NCBI RefSeq assembly: GCF_030271255.1
Contig: NZ_JASJOM010000022.1
Span: 1 to 34,482, forward strand
DNA: 34,482 nt
Source of the DNA: Peribacillus folii
GTDB lineage: Bacteria > Bacillota > Bacilli > Bacillales > DSM-1321
Direction: 5' to 3'
Positions within the stretch are counted from its first letter, which is position 1. The number at the start of each line of letters is the position of its first letter. The notes beneath the pieces were generated by a model that did not search any database, had not been told where the DNA came from, and was given only the letters and a program-made list of their open reading frames with translations. Shown piece by piece: positions 1 through 7,545 of the stretch. A program made the position numbers and the translations under genes.

Positions 1-26
1 CGTTGGCGCTTTGTTTTGTTCAGTTT

Positions 27-36
27 TCAAAGAGCA
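27..36 (-). promoter_or_regulatory. boxA-like element of an rRNA leader
   Basis: Read on the minus strand, the sequence just after tRNA-Gly is TTGCTCTTTGAAAACTGAAC, which contains TGCTCTTTGA. This resembles the boxA antitermination element (TGCTCTTTAA) and the leader usually found before Bacillus 16S rRNA genes. The inference is that the tRNA array reads into an rRNA operon beyond the left edge. Confidence 0.6.
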
Positions 37-40
37 ATAA

Positions 41-114
41 TGGAGCGGGTGAAGAGAATCGAACTCTCATCATCAGCTTGGAAGGCTGAGGTTTTACCAC
101 TAAACTACACCCGC
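41..114 (-). tRNA. tRNA-Gly (anticodon TCC)
   Basis: The reverse complement folds as a 74-nt cloverleaf with acceptor stem GCGGGTG/CACCCGC, anticodon loop CTTCCAA, T-loop GTTCGATTC and an encoded CCA end. It is the last tRNA of the array in the window. Confidence 0.96.
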
Positions 115-143
115 ATTTATTTTTTAAATATTCCGAGAAAGGA

Positions 144-220
144 TGGTCGGGAAGACAGGATTCGAACCTGCGACCCCTTGGTCCCAAACCAAGTGCTCTA
201 CCAAGCTGAGCTACTTCCCG
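144..220 (-). tRNA. tRNA-Pro (anticodon TGG)
   Basis: A 77-nt cloverleaf on the minus strand with acceptor CGGGAAG/CTTCCCG, anticodon loop TTTGGGA, T-loop GGTTCGAATCC and an encoded CCA. Confidence 0.96.
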
Positions 221-226
221 TAATAA

Positions 227-303
227 TGGTGCGCCCGGCGGGAGTCGAACCTACAACCTTCTGATTCGTAGTCAGATGCTCTATCCAATTGAGCTACGGG
301 CGC
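227..303 (-). tRNA. tRNA-Arg (anticodon ACG)
   Basis: A 77-nt cloverleaf on the minus strand with acceptor GCGCCCG/CGGGCGC, anticodon loop CTACGAA, T-loop GGTTCGACTCC and an encoded CCA. The ACG anticodon would normally be edited to ICG by TadA. Confidence 0.96.
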
Positions 304-321
304 TAATTTCTATGATGTTAT

Positions 322-408
<87 letters not shown>

Positions 409-466
409 GAAAGCGACTTTATCAATATAACACCTTTTCAACTTGATGTCAAGAAGAAAAATCAAG

Positions 467-548
467 TGCGGGTGAAGGGACTTGAACCCCCACGCCTTGC
501 GGCGCCAGATCCTAAGTCTGGTGCGTCTGCCAATTCCGCCACACCCGC
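467..548 (-). tRNA. tRNA-Leu (anticodon TAG)
   Basis: A class II tRNA of 82 nt on the minus strand with acceptor GCGGGTG/CACCCGC, anticodon loop CTTAGGA and a long variable arm. The discriminator A is followed by CTT, so the CCA end is not encoded and must be added by tRNA nucleotidyltransferase. Confidence 0.95.
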
Positions 549-556
549 ATATAAAA

Positions 557-632
557 TGGTGAGCCATGAAGGATTCGAACCTTCGACCCTCTGATTAAAA
601 GTCAGATGCTCTACCAACTGAGCTAATGGCTC
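557..632 (-). tRNA. tRNA-Lys (anticodon TTT)
   Basis: A 76-nt cloverleaf on the minus strand with acceptor GAGCCAT/ATGGCTC, anticodon loop CTTTTAA, T-loop GGTTCGAATCC and an encoded CCA. Confidence 0.96.
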
Positions 633-643
633 TAAAATGAAAA

Positions 644-718
644 TGGCTGGGCTAGAAGGGATCGAACCTTCGCATGACGGAATCAAAATCCGTTGCCTTA
701 CCGCTTGGCTATAGCCCA
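644..718 (-). tRNA. tRNA-Gln (anticodon TTG)
   Basis: A 75-nt cloverleaf on the minus strand with acceptor TGGGCTA/TAGCCCA, anticodon loop TTTTGAT and an encoded CCA. It is the first tRNA downstream of the internal promoter at 750-778. Confidence 0.96.
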
Positions 719-749
719 ATGTTTTGTGAAAATTAACAGCCAGGTTAAT

Positions 750-778
750 ATTATATCACAATAGCTTAATTTTAGCAA
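750..778 (-). promoter_or_regulatory. internal sigma-A promoter of the tRNA array
   Basis: On the minus strand TTGCTA (773-778) is separated by 17 bp from a perfect TATAAT (750-755), which is preceded by TGA as in an extended -10. It lies in the 76-bp gap between tRNA-Asp and tRNA-Gln and would start a second transcript covering Gln to Gly. Confidence 0.7.
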
Positions 779-794
779 ACATTTTTTAAAAAAA

Positions 795-870
795 TGGCGG
801 TCCCGACGGGAATCGAACCCGCGATCTCCTGCGTGACAGGCAGGCATGTTAACCGCTACACCACGGGACC
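795..870 (-). tRNA. tRNA-Asp (anticodon GTC)
   Basis: A 76-nt cloverleaf on the minus strand with acceptor GGTCCCG/CGGGACC, anticodon loop CTGTCAC and an encoded CCA. A run of seven T follows the CCA directly on the transcribed strand. As I recall it, the B. subtilis trnS cluster goes from Glu to Gln with no Asp gene here. Confidence 0.96.
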
Positions 871-888
871 ATGTAATATGTAAGAAAG

Positions 889-960
889 TGACCCATACGG
901 GATTCGAACCCGTGTTACCGCCGTGAAAGGGCGGTGTCTTAACCGCTTGACCAATGGGCC
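889..960 (-). tRNA. tRNA-Glu (anticodon TTC)
   Basis: A 72-nt cloverleaf on the minus strand starting GGCCCATTGG, with anticodon loop CTTTCAC and T-loop GGTTCGAATCC. The discriminator A is followed by CTT, so CCA is not encoded. Confidence 0.95.
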
Positions 961-979
961 TTGATAATGAATATGTAAC

Positions 980-1070
980 TGGCGGAGAAGGAGGGATTTG
1001 AACCCTCGCGCCGCTTACGCGACCTACACCCTTAGCAGGGGCGCCTCTTCAGCCTCTTGAGTACTTCCCC
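980..1070 (-). tRNA. tRNA-Ser (anticodon GCT)
   Basis: A 91-nt class II tRNA on the minus strand with a long variable arm, acceptor GGGGAAG/CTTCTCC, anticodon loop CTGCTAA and an encoded CCA. Confidence 0.96.
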
Positions 1071-1077
1071 AAAAAAA

Positions 1078-1152
1078 TGGCTCCGCAGGTAGGACTCGAA
1101 CCTACGACCGTTCGGTTAACAGCCGAATGCTCTACCACTGAGCTACTGCGGA
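1078..1152 (-). tRNA. tRNA-Asn (anticodon GTT)
   Basis: A 75-nt cloverleaf on the minus strand with acceptor TCCGCAG/CTGCGGA, anticodon loop CTGTTAA and an encoded CCA. It is the first tRNA of the array, about 80 bp downstream of the promoter at 1237-1265. Confidence 0.96.
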
Positions 1153-1236
1153 ATAATGTAAATGGGTTCCTTTTTTATGCTCAAGGACCTTCGTGTTTGT
1201 CGTAATGAACAAGTTGTTATCTTGTCGACTCTTATG

Positions 1237-1265
1237 ATTATAAAGAGGTTACAACTTAAAGTCAA
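1237..1265 (-). promoter_or_regulatory. sigma-A promoter of the tRNA array
   Basis: On the minus strand TTGACT (1260-1265) is followed after exactly 17 bp by TATAAT (1237-1242). This near-consensus promoter lies between the ydcK stop and tRNA-Asn and suits a highly expressed stable-RNA unit. Confidence 0.85.
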
Positions 1266-1283
1266 GCGTTCTTTTATGTTTTT

Positions 1284-1763
1284 TTATATTTTTGTTTCAC
1301 CCTCTAAAAACCCTTGGTAAATCAATGTTCCGCGACATTTGCCGCATACGAAGCGAGCCGTGTCGATTCGTTTTCTTCTTCTATATACCTGCTGACAGTC
1401 TTTACACTTATATTGGATTGTATTCATATTTCTTTTCATTTGATTTGATGGCAGCGGCTTGCAGAATCTCGGAGCCCCGACTTGATTGAGTAGATGCTTG
1501 AAGTCCGCATCACGATGCTGATACCCCTTCTTCTCGATATGAAGGTGGTAGTGGCATAATTCATGCTTTATGATCCCGATCATTTCGTCCAGCCCGCGTT
1601 CCTCAAGATATTTCTTGTTGATTTCTATATTATGTGAGTGTAGCAGGTATCGGCCTCCTGTCGTTCTTAGGCGCGGATTAAAACTGGCAAGATGGTTAAA
1701 TGTCTTATTGAAGTCCTTCAACGATAGTTGTTCAACTAGCTTTTGCAATTCCTGATTATCCAT
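1284..1763 (-). CDS. ydcK: SprT-like zinc metalloprotease-fold protein (YdcK)
   Basis: This 159-residue protein belongs to the SprT family. The zinc-binding HExxH motif is visible as HELCHYHLH near residues 70-80, followed by the conserved KGYQHRD stretch. A C-terminal zinc ribbon (CKDC...CGKC) follows near residues 120-145. Some eukaryotic relatives (Spartan) cleave DNA-protein crosslinks; the function of the bacterial members is not established. I chose the ATG at 1763 because AAAGGAGGGGG sits just upstream; an upstream ATG 18 codons earlier has no such site. It is divergent from cmpA with an 82-bp gap and lies next to tex, the usual Bacillus arrangement. No clear terminator was seen between it and the tRNA promoter. 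Confidence 0.92.
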   Translation of the reverse strand: MDNQELQKLVEQLSLKDFNKTFNHLASFNPRLRTTGGRYLLHSHNIEINKKYLEERGLDEMIGIIKHELCHYHLHIEKKGYQHRDADFKHLLNQVGAPRFCKPLPSNQMKRNMNTIQYKCKDCQQVYRRRKRIDTARFVCGKCRGTLIYQGFLEGETKI

Positions 1764-1814
1764 TTCCCCCTCCTTTCCCTGGTAACAGGACAACCCATTA
1801 TAACATAGACTAAT

Positions 1815-1820
1815 CATACA
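1815..1820 (+). promoter_or_regulatory. possible sigma-E -10 element of cmpA
   Basis: CATACA followed by AG lies 25 bp before the cmpA start and resembles the sigma-E -10 (CATACAnT). I could not find a convincing -35. B. subtilis cmpA is known as a mother-cell sporulation gene, which makes the site plausible. Confidence 0.35.
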
Positions 1821-1845
1821 AGAGGAGACTAAGGGAGGAAAACCT

Positions 1846-1965
1846 ATGCCTAATTGGTTTCAAAATCAAATCCGTAAAGCCTTTTATGAAAAGGATTATT
1901 ATCAAGTGAAGATGTTGAATCAATGCTGGTTTTTTTATCAAAAGAAAGAAAGCCCCCGGTTATAG
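1846..1965 (+). CDS. cmpA: cortex morphogenetic protein CmpA (39 residues)
   Basis: The small ORF starts [19 protein letters not shown] and ends in [16 protein letters not shown]. This matches my memory of CmpA, a 37-residue protein of sporulating Bacillus that acts in the mother cell with SpoIVA as quality control of cortex formation, helping ClpXP remove defective spores. GGGAGGAAA lies 6 bp before the ATG, a strong ribosome binding site. It has the usual place between the SprT-like gene and tex, and opposite orientation to both. It is convergent with tex, and the tex terminator starts within 10 bp of its stop. It is too short for default ORF callers and is easily missed. Confidence 0.88.
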   Translation: MPNWFQNQIRKAFYEKDYYQVKMLNQCWFFYQKKESPRL

Positions 1966-1973
1966 ATAGCAGT

Positions 1974-2001
1974 AAAAAACTCCTTCTAATTAAAGAAGGA
2001 G
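1974..2001 (-). terminator. tex terminator
   Basis: On the minus strand GGCTCCTTCT-TTAATT-AGAAGGAG is followed by TTTTTT: an 8-bp stem (1980-1987 with 1994-2001) and a U-run, about 12 bp after the tex stop. Confidence 0.9.
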
Positions 2002-2012
2002 CCTGCCATAAG

Positions 2013-4196
2013 CTAGTTTTGTTGCTTTGGTTGAAGCATCGTCAAAGATACCCTTTGCTTTTGAGTGTCGACTTGTTCGACCCAAACCGTCACCACATCC
2101 CCAACGGCCACTATATCCAGCGGGTGCTTCACAAACCTGTTGCTTAGTTTTGATATGTGCACCAGTCCATCCTGTTTAACACCGATGTCCACAAATGCGC
2201 CGAAATCCACAACATTCCTCACGGTACCTTGCAATTCCATCCCGACTTGCAGATCCTCCATTTTCAGCACATCCTGCTTTAGCAGAGGTTTTGATAATTC
2301 ATCACGAGGATCTCTTCCCGGTTTAAGCAAATCCTCTATTATATCTTTGATCGTGATTTCCCCAATGTCCAATTCATCGACCAATTGCGCTGGATTTAAA
2401 TTTGTTAGCTCAGCATTCAATGAGTCACTGCCTAAATCGCCTGAAGTGAATCCCATCTTTTTCAACAGTTTATTAACGGCACCGTAGTTCTCTGGATGAA
2501 TCGCGGTTTGATCCAAAGGCTCATCGCCATTGATGATACGGAGGAACCCAATGCATTGTTCATACGTTTTGGCCCCAAGCCTTGGAATCTTCTTCAATTC
2601 CTTCCTGCTTGAAAACTTCCCTTCCGTTTCCCTTTTCTTGACGATATTTTGCGCAACTGATTTGGATAAACCGGCTACATATTGCAGTAAGGAAGAGGAG
2701 GCCGTATTCACATTCACTCCCACCTGGTTAACAGCCGTTTCCACCACAAAGGAAAGGGAATCCGTTAGCTTTTTCTGGGAAACATCATGTTGATATTGGC
2801 CTACCCCAACAGATTGGGGATCGATCTTGACAAGCTCCGCCAATGGGTCCTGAAGCCTTCTCCCTATTGAAACGGCACTTCTCTGCTCCACTTGCAGATC
2901 CGGAAACTCTTCTCTGGCAATGTCGGAGGCAGAATATACACTGGCTCCCGCTTCATTGACAATGATATAAGATATATTCCCTTTCACTTCTTTTAGAATA
3001 TCTGCAATGAATTGCTCCGATTCACGTGACGCCGTCCCATTGCCAATCGCCACAATTTCAACCGAGAACCGCTGCAGGATCTCGACTGTTTTTTCACGCG
3101 CGGCCTGAAGCTTCGCAGCTGGCGGGTGCGGATAGATGACACTGATATCAAGCACCTTGCCCGTTTCATCGATGACGGCCAATTTACAGCCTGTCCGATA
3201 GGCAGGATCGAGGGCAAGAACCACCTTTCCCTTAAGCGGTGGCTGCAGGAGCAGGTTTCGCAGGTTTTCCGAAAAAATATGAATGGCTTGATCCTCTGCT
3301 TTTTCAGTCAGCTCTTTCCTGATTTCACGCTCTACGGAAGGCATGATCAAGCGCTTCAGTCCATCTTCAATCGCCGACTTCAAAACATCAGTTGCATCAG
3401 ACTTATCATTTTTTATGATTTTGCGTTCAAGGTGGCCAATGATGATGTCCGTACGCGGCTGAATGGATATTCGCAATACCTCTTCCTTTTCACCGCGATT
3501 AAGCGCCAATACCCGATGCGGTACGATTCTTTGAACAGGCTCTTCGTATTCATAATACATTTCAAAGATGCTTTTCTCGTCCTTTTCTTGATTCTTCACA
3601 GCGGAAATCACTTTTCCAGCTTTGAAAATCTCAGCCCTAATCCATTTTCTCAATTCAGCATCATCGGAAATACGTTCAGCAATTATATCCTGCGCTCCTG
3701 CAACAGCCTCTTCAATGGACTGAACTTCTTTTTCCGCCGATACGAATTCCGCCGCTTTTTGATTAACCTTAGCTTCCAAATGGCATTCAAGCAGCCAGTC
3801 CGCAAGCGGTTCTAGCCCCTTTTCTTTCGCGACCGTGGCCTTGGTTCTCCTTTTTTGCTTAAAAGGCCTGTATAAATCCTCCACTTCCTGGAGCTTTACT
3901 GCCTTGTCGATTTGCCTTTTTAGTTCATCCGTCAGTTTTCCCTGTTCACCGATCGATCGTATTACTTCCACTTTCCTTTGACCGAGATTCTCCAGGTAAT
4001 TCCACCTTTCCATGATGGAACGGATCTGGACCTCATCAAGCGAACCAGTCATCTCTTTTCTGTAACGGGCAATGAAAGGGACTGTATTCCCTTCCTGCAG
4101 CATTTGAATAACGTTTTGAACCTGGTGATTTTTCAAGCTTTGCTCATTGGATATCTGTTTAATCAATTCCTTTAACGTATCTTCCGCAACGATCAT
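2013..4196 (-). CDS. tex: Tex family S1 RNA-binding protein (YdcI)
   Basis: This 727-residue protein has full Tex architecture. The N-terminal helical part carries the signature ARYRKEMTGSLDEVQ (about residues 43-57). A YqgF/RNase H-like domain starts near residue 325 (VVLALDPAYRTGCK). Helix-hairpin-helix motifs lie near 490-560 (LSKSVAQNIV...IPRLGAKTYEQCIGFLRI). A C-terminal S1 domain lies near 650-720 (GTVRNVVDFGAFVDIGVKQDGLVHIS). Tex proteins bind nucleic acid and associate with the transcription machinery, affecting expression of various genes; the exact role in Bacillus is unclear. The ATG at 4196 follows AAAGGGTGGGGG. It lies downstream of the rsbX terminator, so it is probably a separate unit, although I could not assign a promoter. 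Confidence 0.95.
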   Translation of the reverse strand: MIVAEDTLKELIKQISNEQSLKNHQVQNVIQMLQEGNTVPFIARYRKEMTGSLDEVQIRSIMERWNYLENLGQRKVEVIRSIGEQGKLTDELKRQIDKAVKLQEVEDLYRPFKQKRRTKATVAKEKGLEPLADWLLECHLEAKVNQKAAEFVSAEKEVQSIEEAVAGAQDIIAERISDDAELRKWIRAEIFKAGKVISAVKNQEKDEKSIFEMYYEYEEPVQRIVPHRVLALNRGEKEEVLRISIQPRTDIIIGHLERKIIKNDKSDATDVLKSAIEDGLKRLIMPSVEREIRKELTEKAEDQAIHIFSENLRNLLLQPPLKGKVVLALDPAYRTGCKLAVIDETGKVLDISVIYPHPPAAKLQAAREKTVEILQRFSVEIVAIGNGTASRESEQFIADILKEVKGNISYIIVNEAGASVYSASDIAREEFPDLQVEQRSAVSIGRRLQDPLAELVKIDPQSVGVGQYQHDVSQKKLTDSLSFVVETAVNQVGVNVNTASSSLLQYVAGLSKSVAQNIVKKRETEGKFSSRKELKKIPRLGAKTYEQCIGFLRIINGDEPLDQTAIHPENYGAVNKLLKKMGFTSGDLGSDSLNAELTNLNPAQLVDELDIGEITIKDIIEDLLKPGRDPRDELSKPLLKQDVLKMEDLQVGMELQGTVRNVVDFGAFVDIGVKQDGLVHISKLSNRFVKHPLDIVAVGDVVTVWVEQVDTQKQRVSLTMLQPKQQN

Positions 4197-4269
4197 AACG
4201 TTTCCCCCACCCTTTCGATCTCATATATATAGTCTAGCAAATCAGGAATGAAGTTGCGAATCCCCATAC

Positions 4270-4307
4270 AAAAAAAGCTCACTTCCGGATTACAACGAAA
4301 GTAAGCT
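4270..4307 (-). terminator. terminator of the sigB operon
   Basis: On the minus strand AGCTTACTTTC (4297-4307) pairs with GGAAGTGAGCT (4277-4287) and is followed by seven T. The hairpin overlaps the last codons of rsbX. Confidence 0.85.
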
Positions 4308-4901
4308 TCCTAGTATGAATGTCGTATCATCTGCAGTTGCTGGACTGCTTTCCAAAATGGCTCTAGCGGTCACTTCCATTGGGGCCTGCCTTTTTAAAAA
4401 AGTTTTAGCACCCTTAAGCTCAAGGCCGTCGGAATGAAGAATGAACTTTGCATTAGGTTCATATTTGTATCTTTCCGTCCTGTATTTCTGTTTCCTGCCC
4501 GATAGATAACCTGTAACAGGTAATGGGTAGACAATCTTATCGACCGTTGGATTATACAGAAAAAAACGGATATTACCTACTGAACTGTATACAAATTCAT
4601 TCTTATCATAGAATATTTTCAAAATGGATACGGCCGCTCCCCGTTTGTCGATCAAAACCTGATTGCAGACCGCCATCAAGGATTCGACATCCAACTCATG
4701 ATTACGTGTCACTTCCTCGATTACAGCATGGGAAGATTCATATGCATATTTGCCACTGCCAAGACCATCTGCCAAAACGCAAACAAAGTATTCTTTCGTA
4801 TGGAGAAAAAAATAGTCATCACCACAATAAACCATCCCGTTTTTAGAGGATTGGGAGACAACAATTTCGATATTTTCCCCTCGCAGAATATCTTTGATCA
4901 C
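4290..4901 (-). CDS. rsbX: phosphoserine phosphatase RsbX
   Basis: RsbX is a small PP2C-type phosphatase of 203 residues that dephosphorylates RsbS-P and RsbR-P and so resets the stressosome after activation (negative feedback on sigma-B). Visible motifs are GDDYFF near residue 27, the metal-site motif ADGLGSGKYA near residue 44, the core strand VGNIRFFLYN, and the late HSDGLE and ADDTTF motifs. Length agrees with the B. subtilis protein. It starts with GTG, and its GTGA overlaps the sigB stop by 4 nt, which implies translational coupling. It is the last gene of the operon and ends in a terminator hairpin. Confidence 0.95.
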   Translation of the reverse strand: MIKDILRGENIEIVVSQSSKNGMVYCGDDYFFLHTKEYFVCVLADGLGSGKYAYESSHAVIEEVTRNHELDVESLMAVCNQVLIDKRGAAVSILKIFYDKNEFVYSSVGNIRFFLYNPTVDKIVYPLPVTGYLSGRKQKYRTERYKYEPNAKFILHSDGLELKGAKTFLKRQAPMEVTARAILESSPATADDTTFILGSLLSL

Positions 4902-5686
4902 TGAATCAACTCCGAGTTTTCAGCGTTAATCGCCTCTTGAAGCTTCTTGATGGCACGGCGCTGGAGCCGGGACACATGCATTTGTGAAATCCCAAGTTTA
5001 TCGCCGGCTTCTTTTTGACTGAGGTTTTCTAAATAGGTATGTTGAATGATCATCTTCTCACGGTCACTCAATACATGGAGAACCTTTTCAAGAACAAGGC
5101 GTTGATTGACCCTTTCAAAGCCTTCATCCTCATTACCGAATATATCAAGTAAGGTGACTGTGCCCCCATCGGAATCCGCTTCGATGGAATGATCGACAGA
5201 TAAAGCCTGATAGCTTTTTCCCATCTCCATCGCTTCCAAAACTTCTTCTTCCGTTACGCCTATGCTATCGGCTATTTCATCGATTCTCGGCGAACGATGC
5301 AACGTCGTCGTCAACTCTTCGACCGTGACCCTGATTTTCGGCCCCAGTTCCTTTATCCTCCTTGGAACATGGACACTCCAGGTTTTATCACGTAAAAACC
5401 TTTTTATTTCACCGATTATGGTAGGTACGGCAAATGCTTCGAAGCTTTTGCCGAATGATTCATCATATCGCCTGATGGCACCTAATAAACCAATCATGCC
5501 GACCTGTGAAATATCCTCCTGGAACGACTTCCCTTTAGCATACTTACGTGAGATCGTTTCTACCAAACCTTTATAATGGATGACCAGATTGTTTTGCGCT
5601 TCTTCATCTTGGTTTTGCTGATACGCCCTGATCCATTCGTTAACCTGTTCTCTTTGTGCCTGATTAGGTTGAGACTGTCTTTGCAT
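4898..5686 (-). CDS. sigB: general stress sigma factor SigB
   Basis: SigB (262 residues) directs RNA polymerase to general stress promoters (about GTTTAA-N12-14-GGGTAT). Region 2 is visible as LVIHYKGLVETISRKYA...EDISQVGMIGLLGAIRRYD. It continues into FGKSFEAFAVPTIIGEIKRFLRD. Region 3 follows with VPRRIKELGPKIR. Region 4 is ILSDREKMI-like, with the helix-turn-helix SQKEAGDKLGISQMHVSRLQRRAIKKL near the C-terminus. It is held inactive by RsbW. The start overlaps the end of rsbW by 23 nt, with AGGTGGAGATGG just upstream. It is co-transcribed with rsbV, rsbW and rsbX from the internal sigma-B promoter, giving positive autoregulation. Confidence 0.97.
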   Translation of the reverse strand: MQRQSQPNQAQREQVNEWIRAYQQNQDEEAQNNLVIHYKGLVETISRKYAKGKSFQEDISQVGMIGLLGAIRRYDESFGKSFEAFAVPTIIGEIKRFLRDKTWSVHVPRRIKELGPKIRVTVEELTTTLHRSPRIDEIADSIGVTEEEVLEAMEMGKSYQALSVDHSIEADSDGGTVTLLDIFGNEDEGFERVNQRLVLEKVLHVLSDREKMIIQHTYLENLSQKEAGDKLGISQMHVSRLQRRAIKKLQEAINAENSELIQ

Positions 5687-6137
5687 CCATCTCCACCTGC
5701 TCTCCTTCTAAAAACTTAGTCATAAAAACTGTAACCCCGTCATGCTGATGAATTTTCACATCATCCATCAGAGTTTCAATGAGGTAAAGACCCAAGCCTC
5801 CTTCTCTCATTAGCTCGACTTTCTGCCCATTCTGATATGGGCCGAGACCTTGGCGAACTTCTTCGAAATTACAGCTCTTACCACTATCAGAAACCATGAC
5901 CTCCAAACGATCCGGATAAAGTCCGAAGCTGACCTTCACTTCCCCTTTTTCCAAGTCCTTGTAGGCATGCTGCACTGCATTTGTACAAGCTTCGCTTGTA
6001 GCGATCTTCAAATCTTCGATTTCCTCATACGCAAATCCCATCCGGCTTCCTATTCCAGAAAGTGTTAAACGAATGACACCGATGAATTCTGGTTTTGCAG
6101 GTATTTTCATTTCGATGTAATCATATACTTGACTCAT
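5664..6137 (-). CDS. rsbW: anti-sigma-B factor / serine kinase RsbW
   Basis: RsbW (157 residues) is a GHKL-fold kinase that binds SigB and phosphorylates RsbV. The N-box is EACTNAVQHAY (near residue 49), followed by the ATP-binding G1 box VSDSGKSCN and the G2 box GGLGLYLIETLMD near residue 115. In the partner-switch model RsbW holds SigB in unstressed cells and releases it when RsbV is dephosphorylated. The ATG overlaps the rsbV stop in ATGA (4 nt), and the 3' end overlaps sigB by 23 nt. These overlaps favour coupled, balanced synthesis of the three partners. Confidence 0.97.
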   Translation of the reverse strand: MSQVYDYIEMKIPAKPEFIGVIRLTLSGIGSRMGFAYEEIEDLKIATSEACTNAVQHAYKDLEKGEVKVSFGLYPDRLEVMVSDSGKSCNFEEVRQGLGPYQNGQKVELMREGGLGLYLIETLMDDVKIHQHDGVTVFMTKFLEGEQVEMDAKTVST

Positions 6138-6466
6138 TCTAACCCACCCTCTGTACCACTTTTTATATCAATGATATCTGCAAGGCCTGTGATATCAAAT
6201 AAACGTCGCAGCCTTTCTGATAAACCGACTAATGTGAATTCGCCATTATGCGCCCTCACGCTTTTGAATGCACCGACAAACACTCCCAGACCCGTGCTAT
6301 CCATATAGGAAACTTCAGTCAAATCGATGGTGATCTTGACGTTGTCCCGCTCAGATATCGGAAATAGCGATTCCCTTAGCTTCGGTGCAGTATAAGCATC
6401 GATTTCACCTTTTAGTTTTACTATAAAATCAGTATTCAATTCATTCACATCTACTGTTATATTCAT
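6134..6466 (-). CDS. rsbV: anti-anti-sigma factor RsbV
   Basis: RsbV (110 residues) is a STAS-domain antagonist that binds RsbW and frees SigB when unphosphorylated. The STAS signature VSYMDSTGLGVFVGAFK is present; the Ser in MDSTGLG is residue 57 and is the expected RsbW phosphorylation site (Ser56 in B. subtilis). It is dephosphorylated by RsbU under environmental stress, and possibly by other PP2C phosphatases. It is the first gene after the sigma-B promoter at 6507-6531, with GAGGTGG upstream of the ATG. Its stop overlaps the rsbW start. Confidence 0.97.
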   Translation of the reverse strand: MNITVDVNELNTDFIVKLKGEIDAYTAPKLRESLFPISERDNVKITIDLTEVSYMDSTGLGVFVGAFKSVRAHNGEFTLVGLSERLRRLFDITGLADIIDIKSGTEGGLE

Positions 6467-6506
6467 CCTTGACCCACCTCTTCAAATCCTCTTCATTCTT
6501 ATATCT

Positions 6507-6531
6507 ATACCCAGAGGAAAAAATGCTAAAC
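6507..6531 (-). promoter_or_regulatory. sigma-B promoter ahead of rsbV
   Basis: On the minus strand GTTTAG (6526-6531) is followed after 13 bp by GGGTAT (6507-6512), close to the sigma-B consensus. The -35 overlaps the rsbU stop codon. This is the conserved position of the autoregulatory promoter, which raises rsbV-rsbW-sigB-rsbX after activation. Confidence 0.88.
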
Positions 6532-7536
6532 ATTTGATTTTAAAATTATCAAGGTAAAATCATCCCTCAATTGGAAGTTCTGCATTTTCTCCAATTGCTT
6601 ATAAATATTATTCACCATTTCCTGGGCTTGCAAATGCATATTCTTCTCAATGAAACCTATGAGCGTCTCCCTTTCAATAAACCCATCATTCGTCCGGCAT
6701 TCCGTTACTCCATCCGATAATAAGATGATCATGTCGCCACGGTTCACCGTTTTTTCGTATTGGCGGTACCTCGTTTTTTTATCGACTCCAAGCAAAAGTC
6801 CCTTCGCGTCCAAATCCCTGAAGGTGCCCGCAGCGGCATCATAATAAAAACCCGGTTCATGCCCGGCCGAAGCATAGGAGAATTTCCTGTCATGCGGATC
6901 ATACAACCCATAAAACATCGTGATGAACATACTCGGGTCGACATTATGCTCGACAACCCGGTTCAAACTCTCGAGCACGCTTTTCGGTTCATGCCGGTGC
7001 TCAGGAAGACTGTCCATCGCGTATTTGATCATGGACATGCACAAGGCCGCAGGAATCCCTTTCCCGATGACATCGGCTATCCCTACTCCGATACGTTCAT
7101 TTTCGTCTTGGACGAAGTGATAATAATCTCCATTCATCTGTCTGGCAGGAACACTGATCGCCCCAATTTCAAGAGTCTTTATATCAGGTATTTCCGTTCC
7201 CAAAAGTGTATGCTGAACGTTTGCGGCGATTTCTATTTCCGTTTTCAATTCCTGCTGCTGATGTCTGAGGCTTTGATGCTCGCGGTAGGCAATCCCATAC
7301 CCCATCATGACTTCAAGCAGGAAATCGAATGAATCCATCACTTTCCCAGGTAAGTCAGGGTAAAGTTCCATCAAATTATTTTTATGCATACTGATGATTT
7401 CTTCTGGAGATATATTGTATTTAATATGTAGGCGGCTAATCTTTTGCCCTTGATAGAGTGCCTGCTCATTTTGGTCTTTAAGATAAGTAGAAAGCGCCTC
7501 ATGATACTTTTTCTCCATGTTCTCCCTATTATCCAT
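6526..7536 (-). CDS. rsbU: RsbV-P phosphatase RsbU (environmental stress branch)
   Basis: RsbU (336 residues) has an N-terminal helical RsbT-binding domain (about residues 1-80, YNISPEEIISMHKNNLMELYP). A short linker (QQELKTEIEIAANVQHTLLG) leads to a C-terminal PP2C/SpoIIE phosphatase domain. Metal-site motifs are MNGDYYHF, IADVIGKGIPAALCMS, LSDGVTECR and RDDFTLI. RsbT binding activates it, and it then dephosphorylates RsbV-P. Its length and whole sequence agree closely with B. subtilis RsbU. GGGGGAG precedes the ATG, and the gap to rsbT is 9 bp. The last codon region carries the -35 of the downstream sigma-B promoter. Confidence 0.97.
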   Translation of the reverse strand: MDNRENMEKKYHEALSTYLKDQNEQALYQGQKISRLHIKYNISPEEIISMHKNNLMELYPDLPGKVMDSFDFLLEVMMGYGIAYREHQSLRHQQQELKTEIEIAANVQHTLLGTEIPDIKTLEIGAISVPARQMNGDYYHFVQDENERIGVGIADVIGKGIPAALCMSMIKYAMDSLPEHRHEPKSVLESLNRVVEHNVDPSMFITMFYGLYDPHDRKFSYASAGHEPGFYYDAAAGTFRDLDAKGLLLGVDKKTRYRQYEKTVNRGDMIILLSDGVTECRTNDGFIERETLIGFIEKNMHLQAQEMVNNIYKQLEKMQNFQLRDDFTLIILKSNV

Positions 7537-7545
7537 AGTCTCCCC

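Noticed and set aside
3126..3815. 229-codon plus-strand ORF inside tex
   Set aside because: It is antisense to the conserved Tex coding sequence and has no ribosome site or recognisable product.
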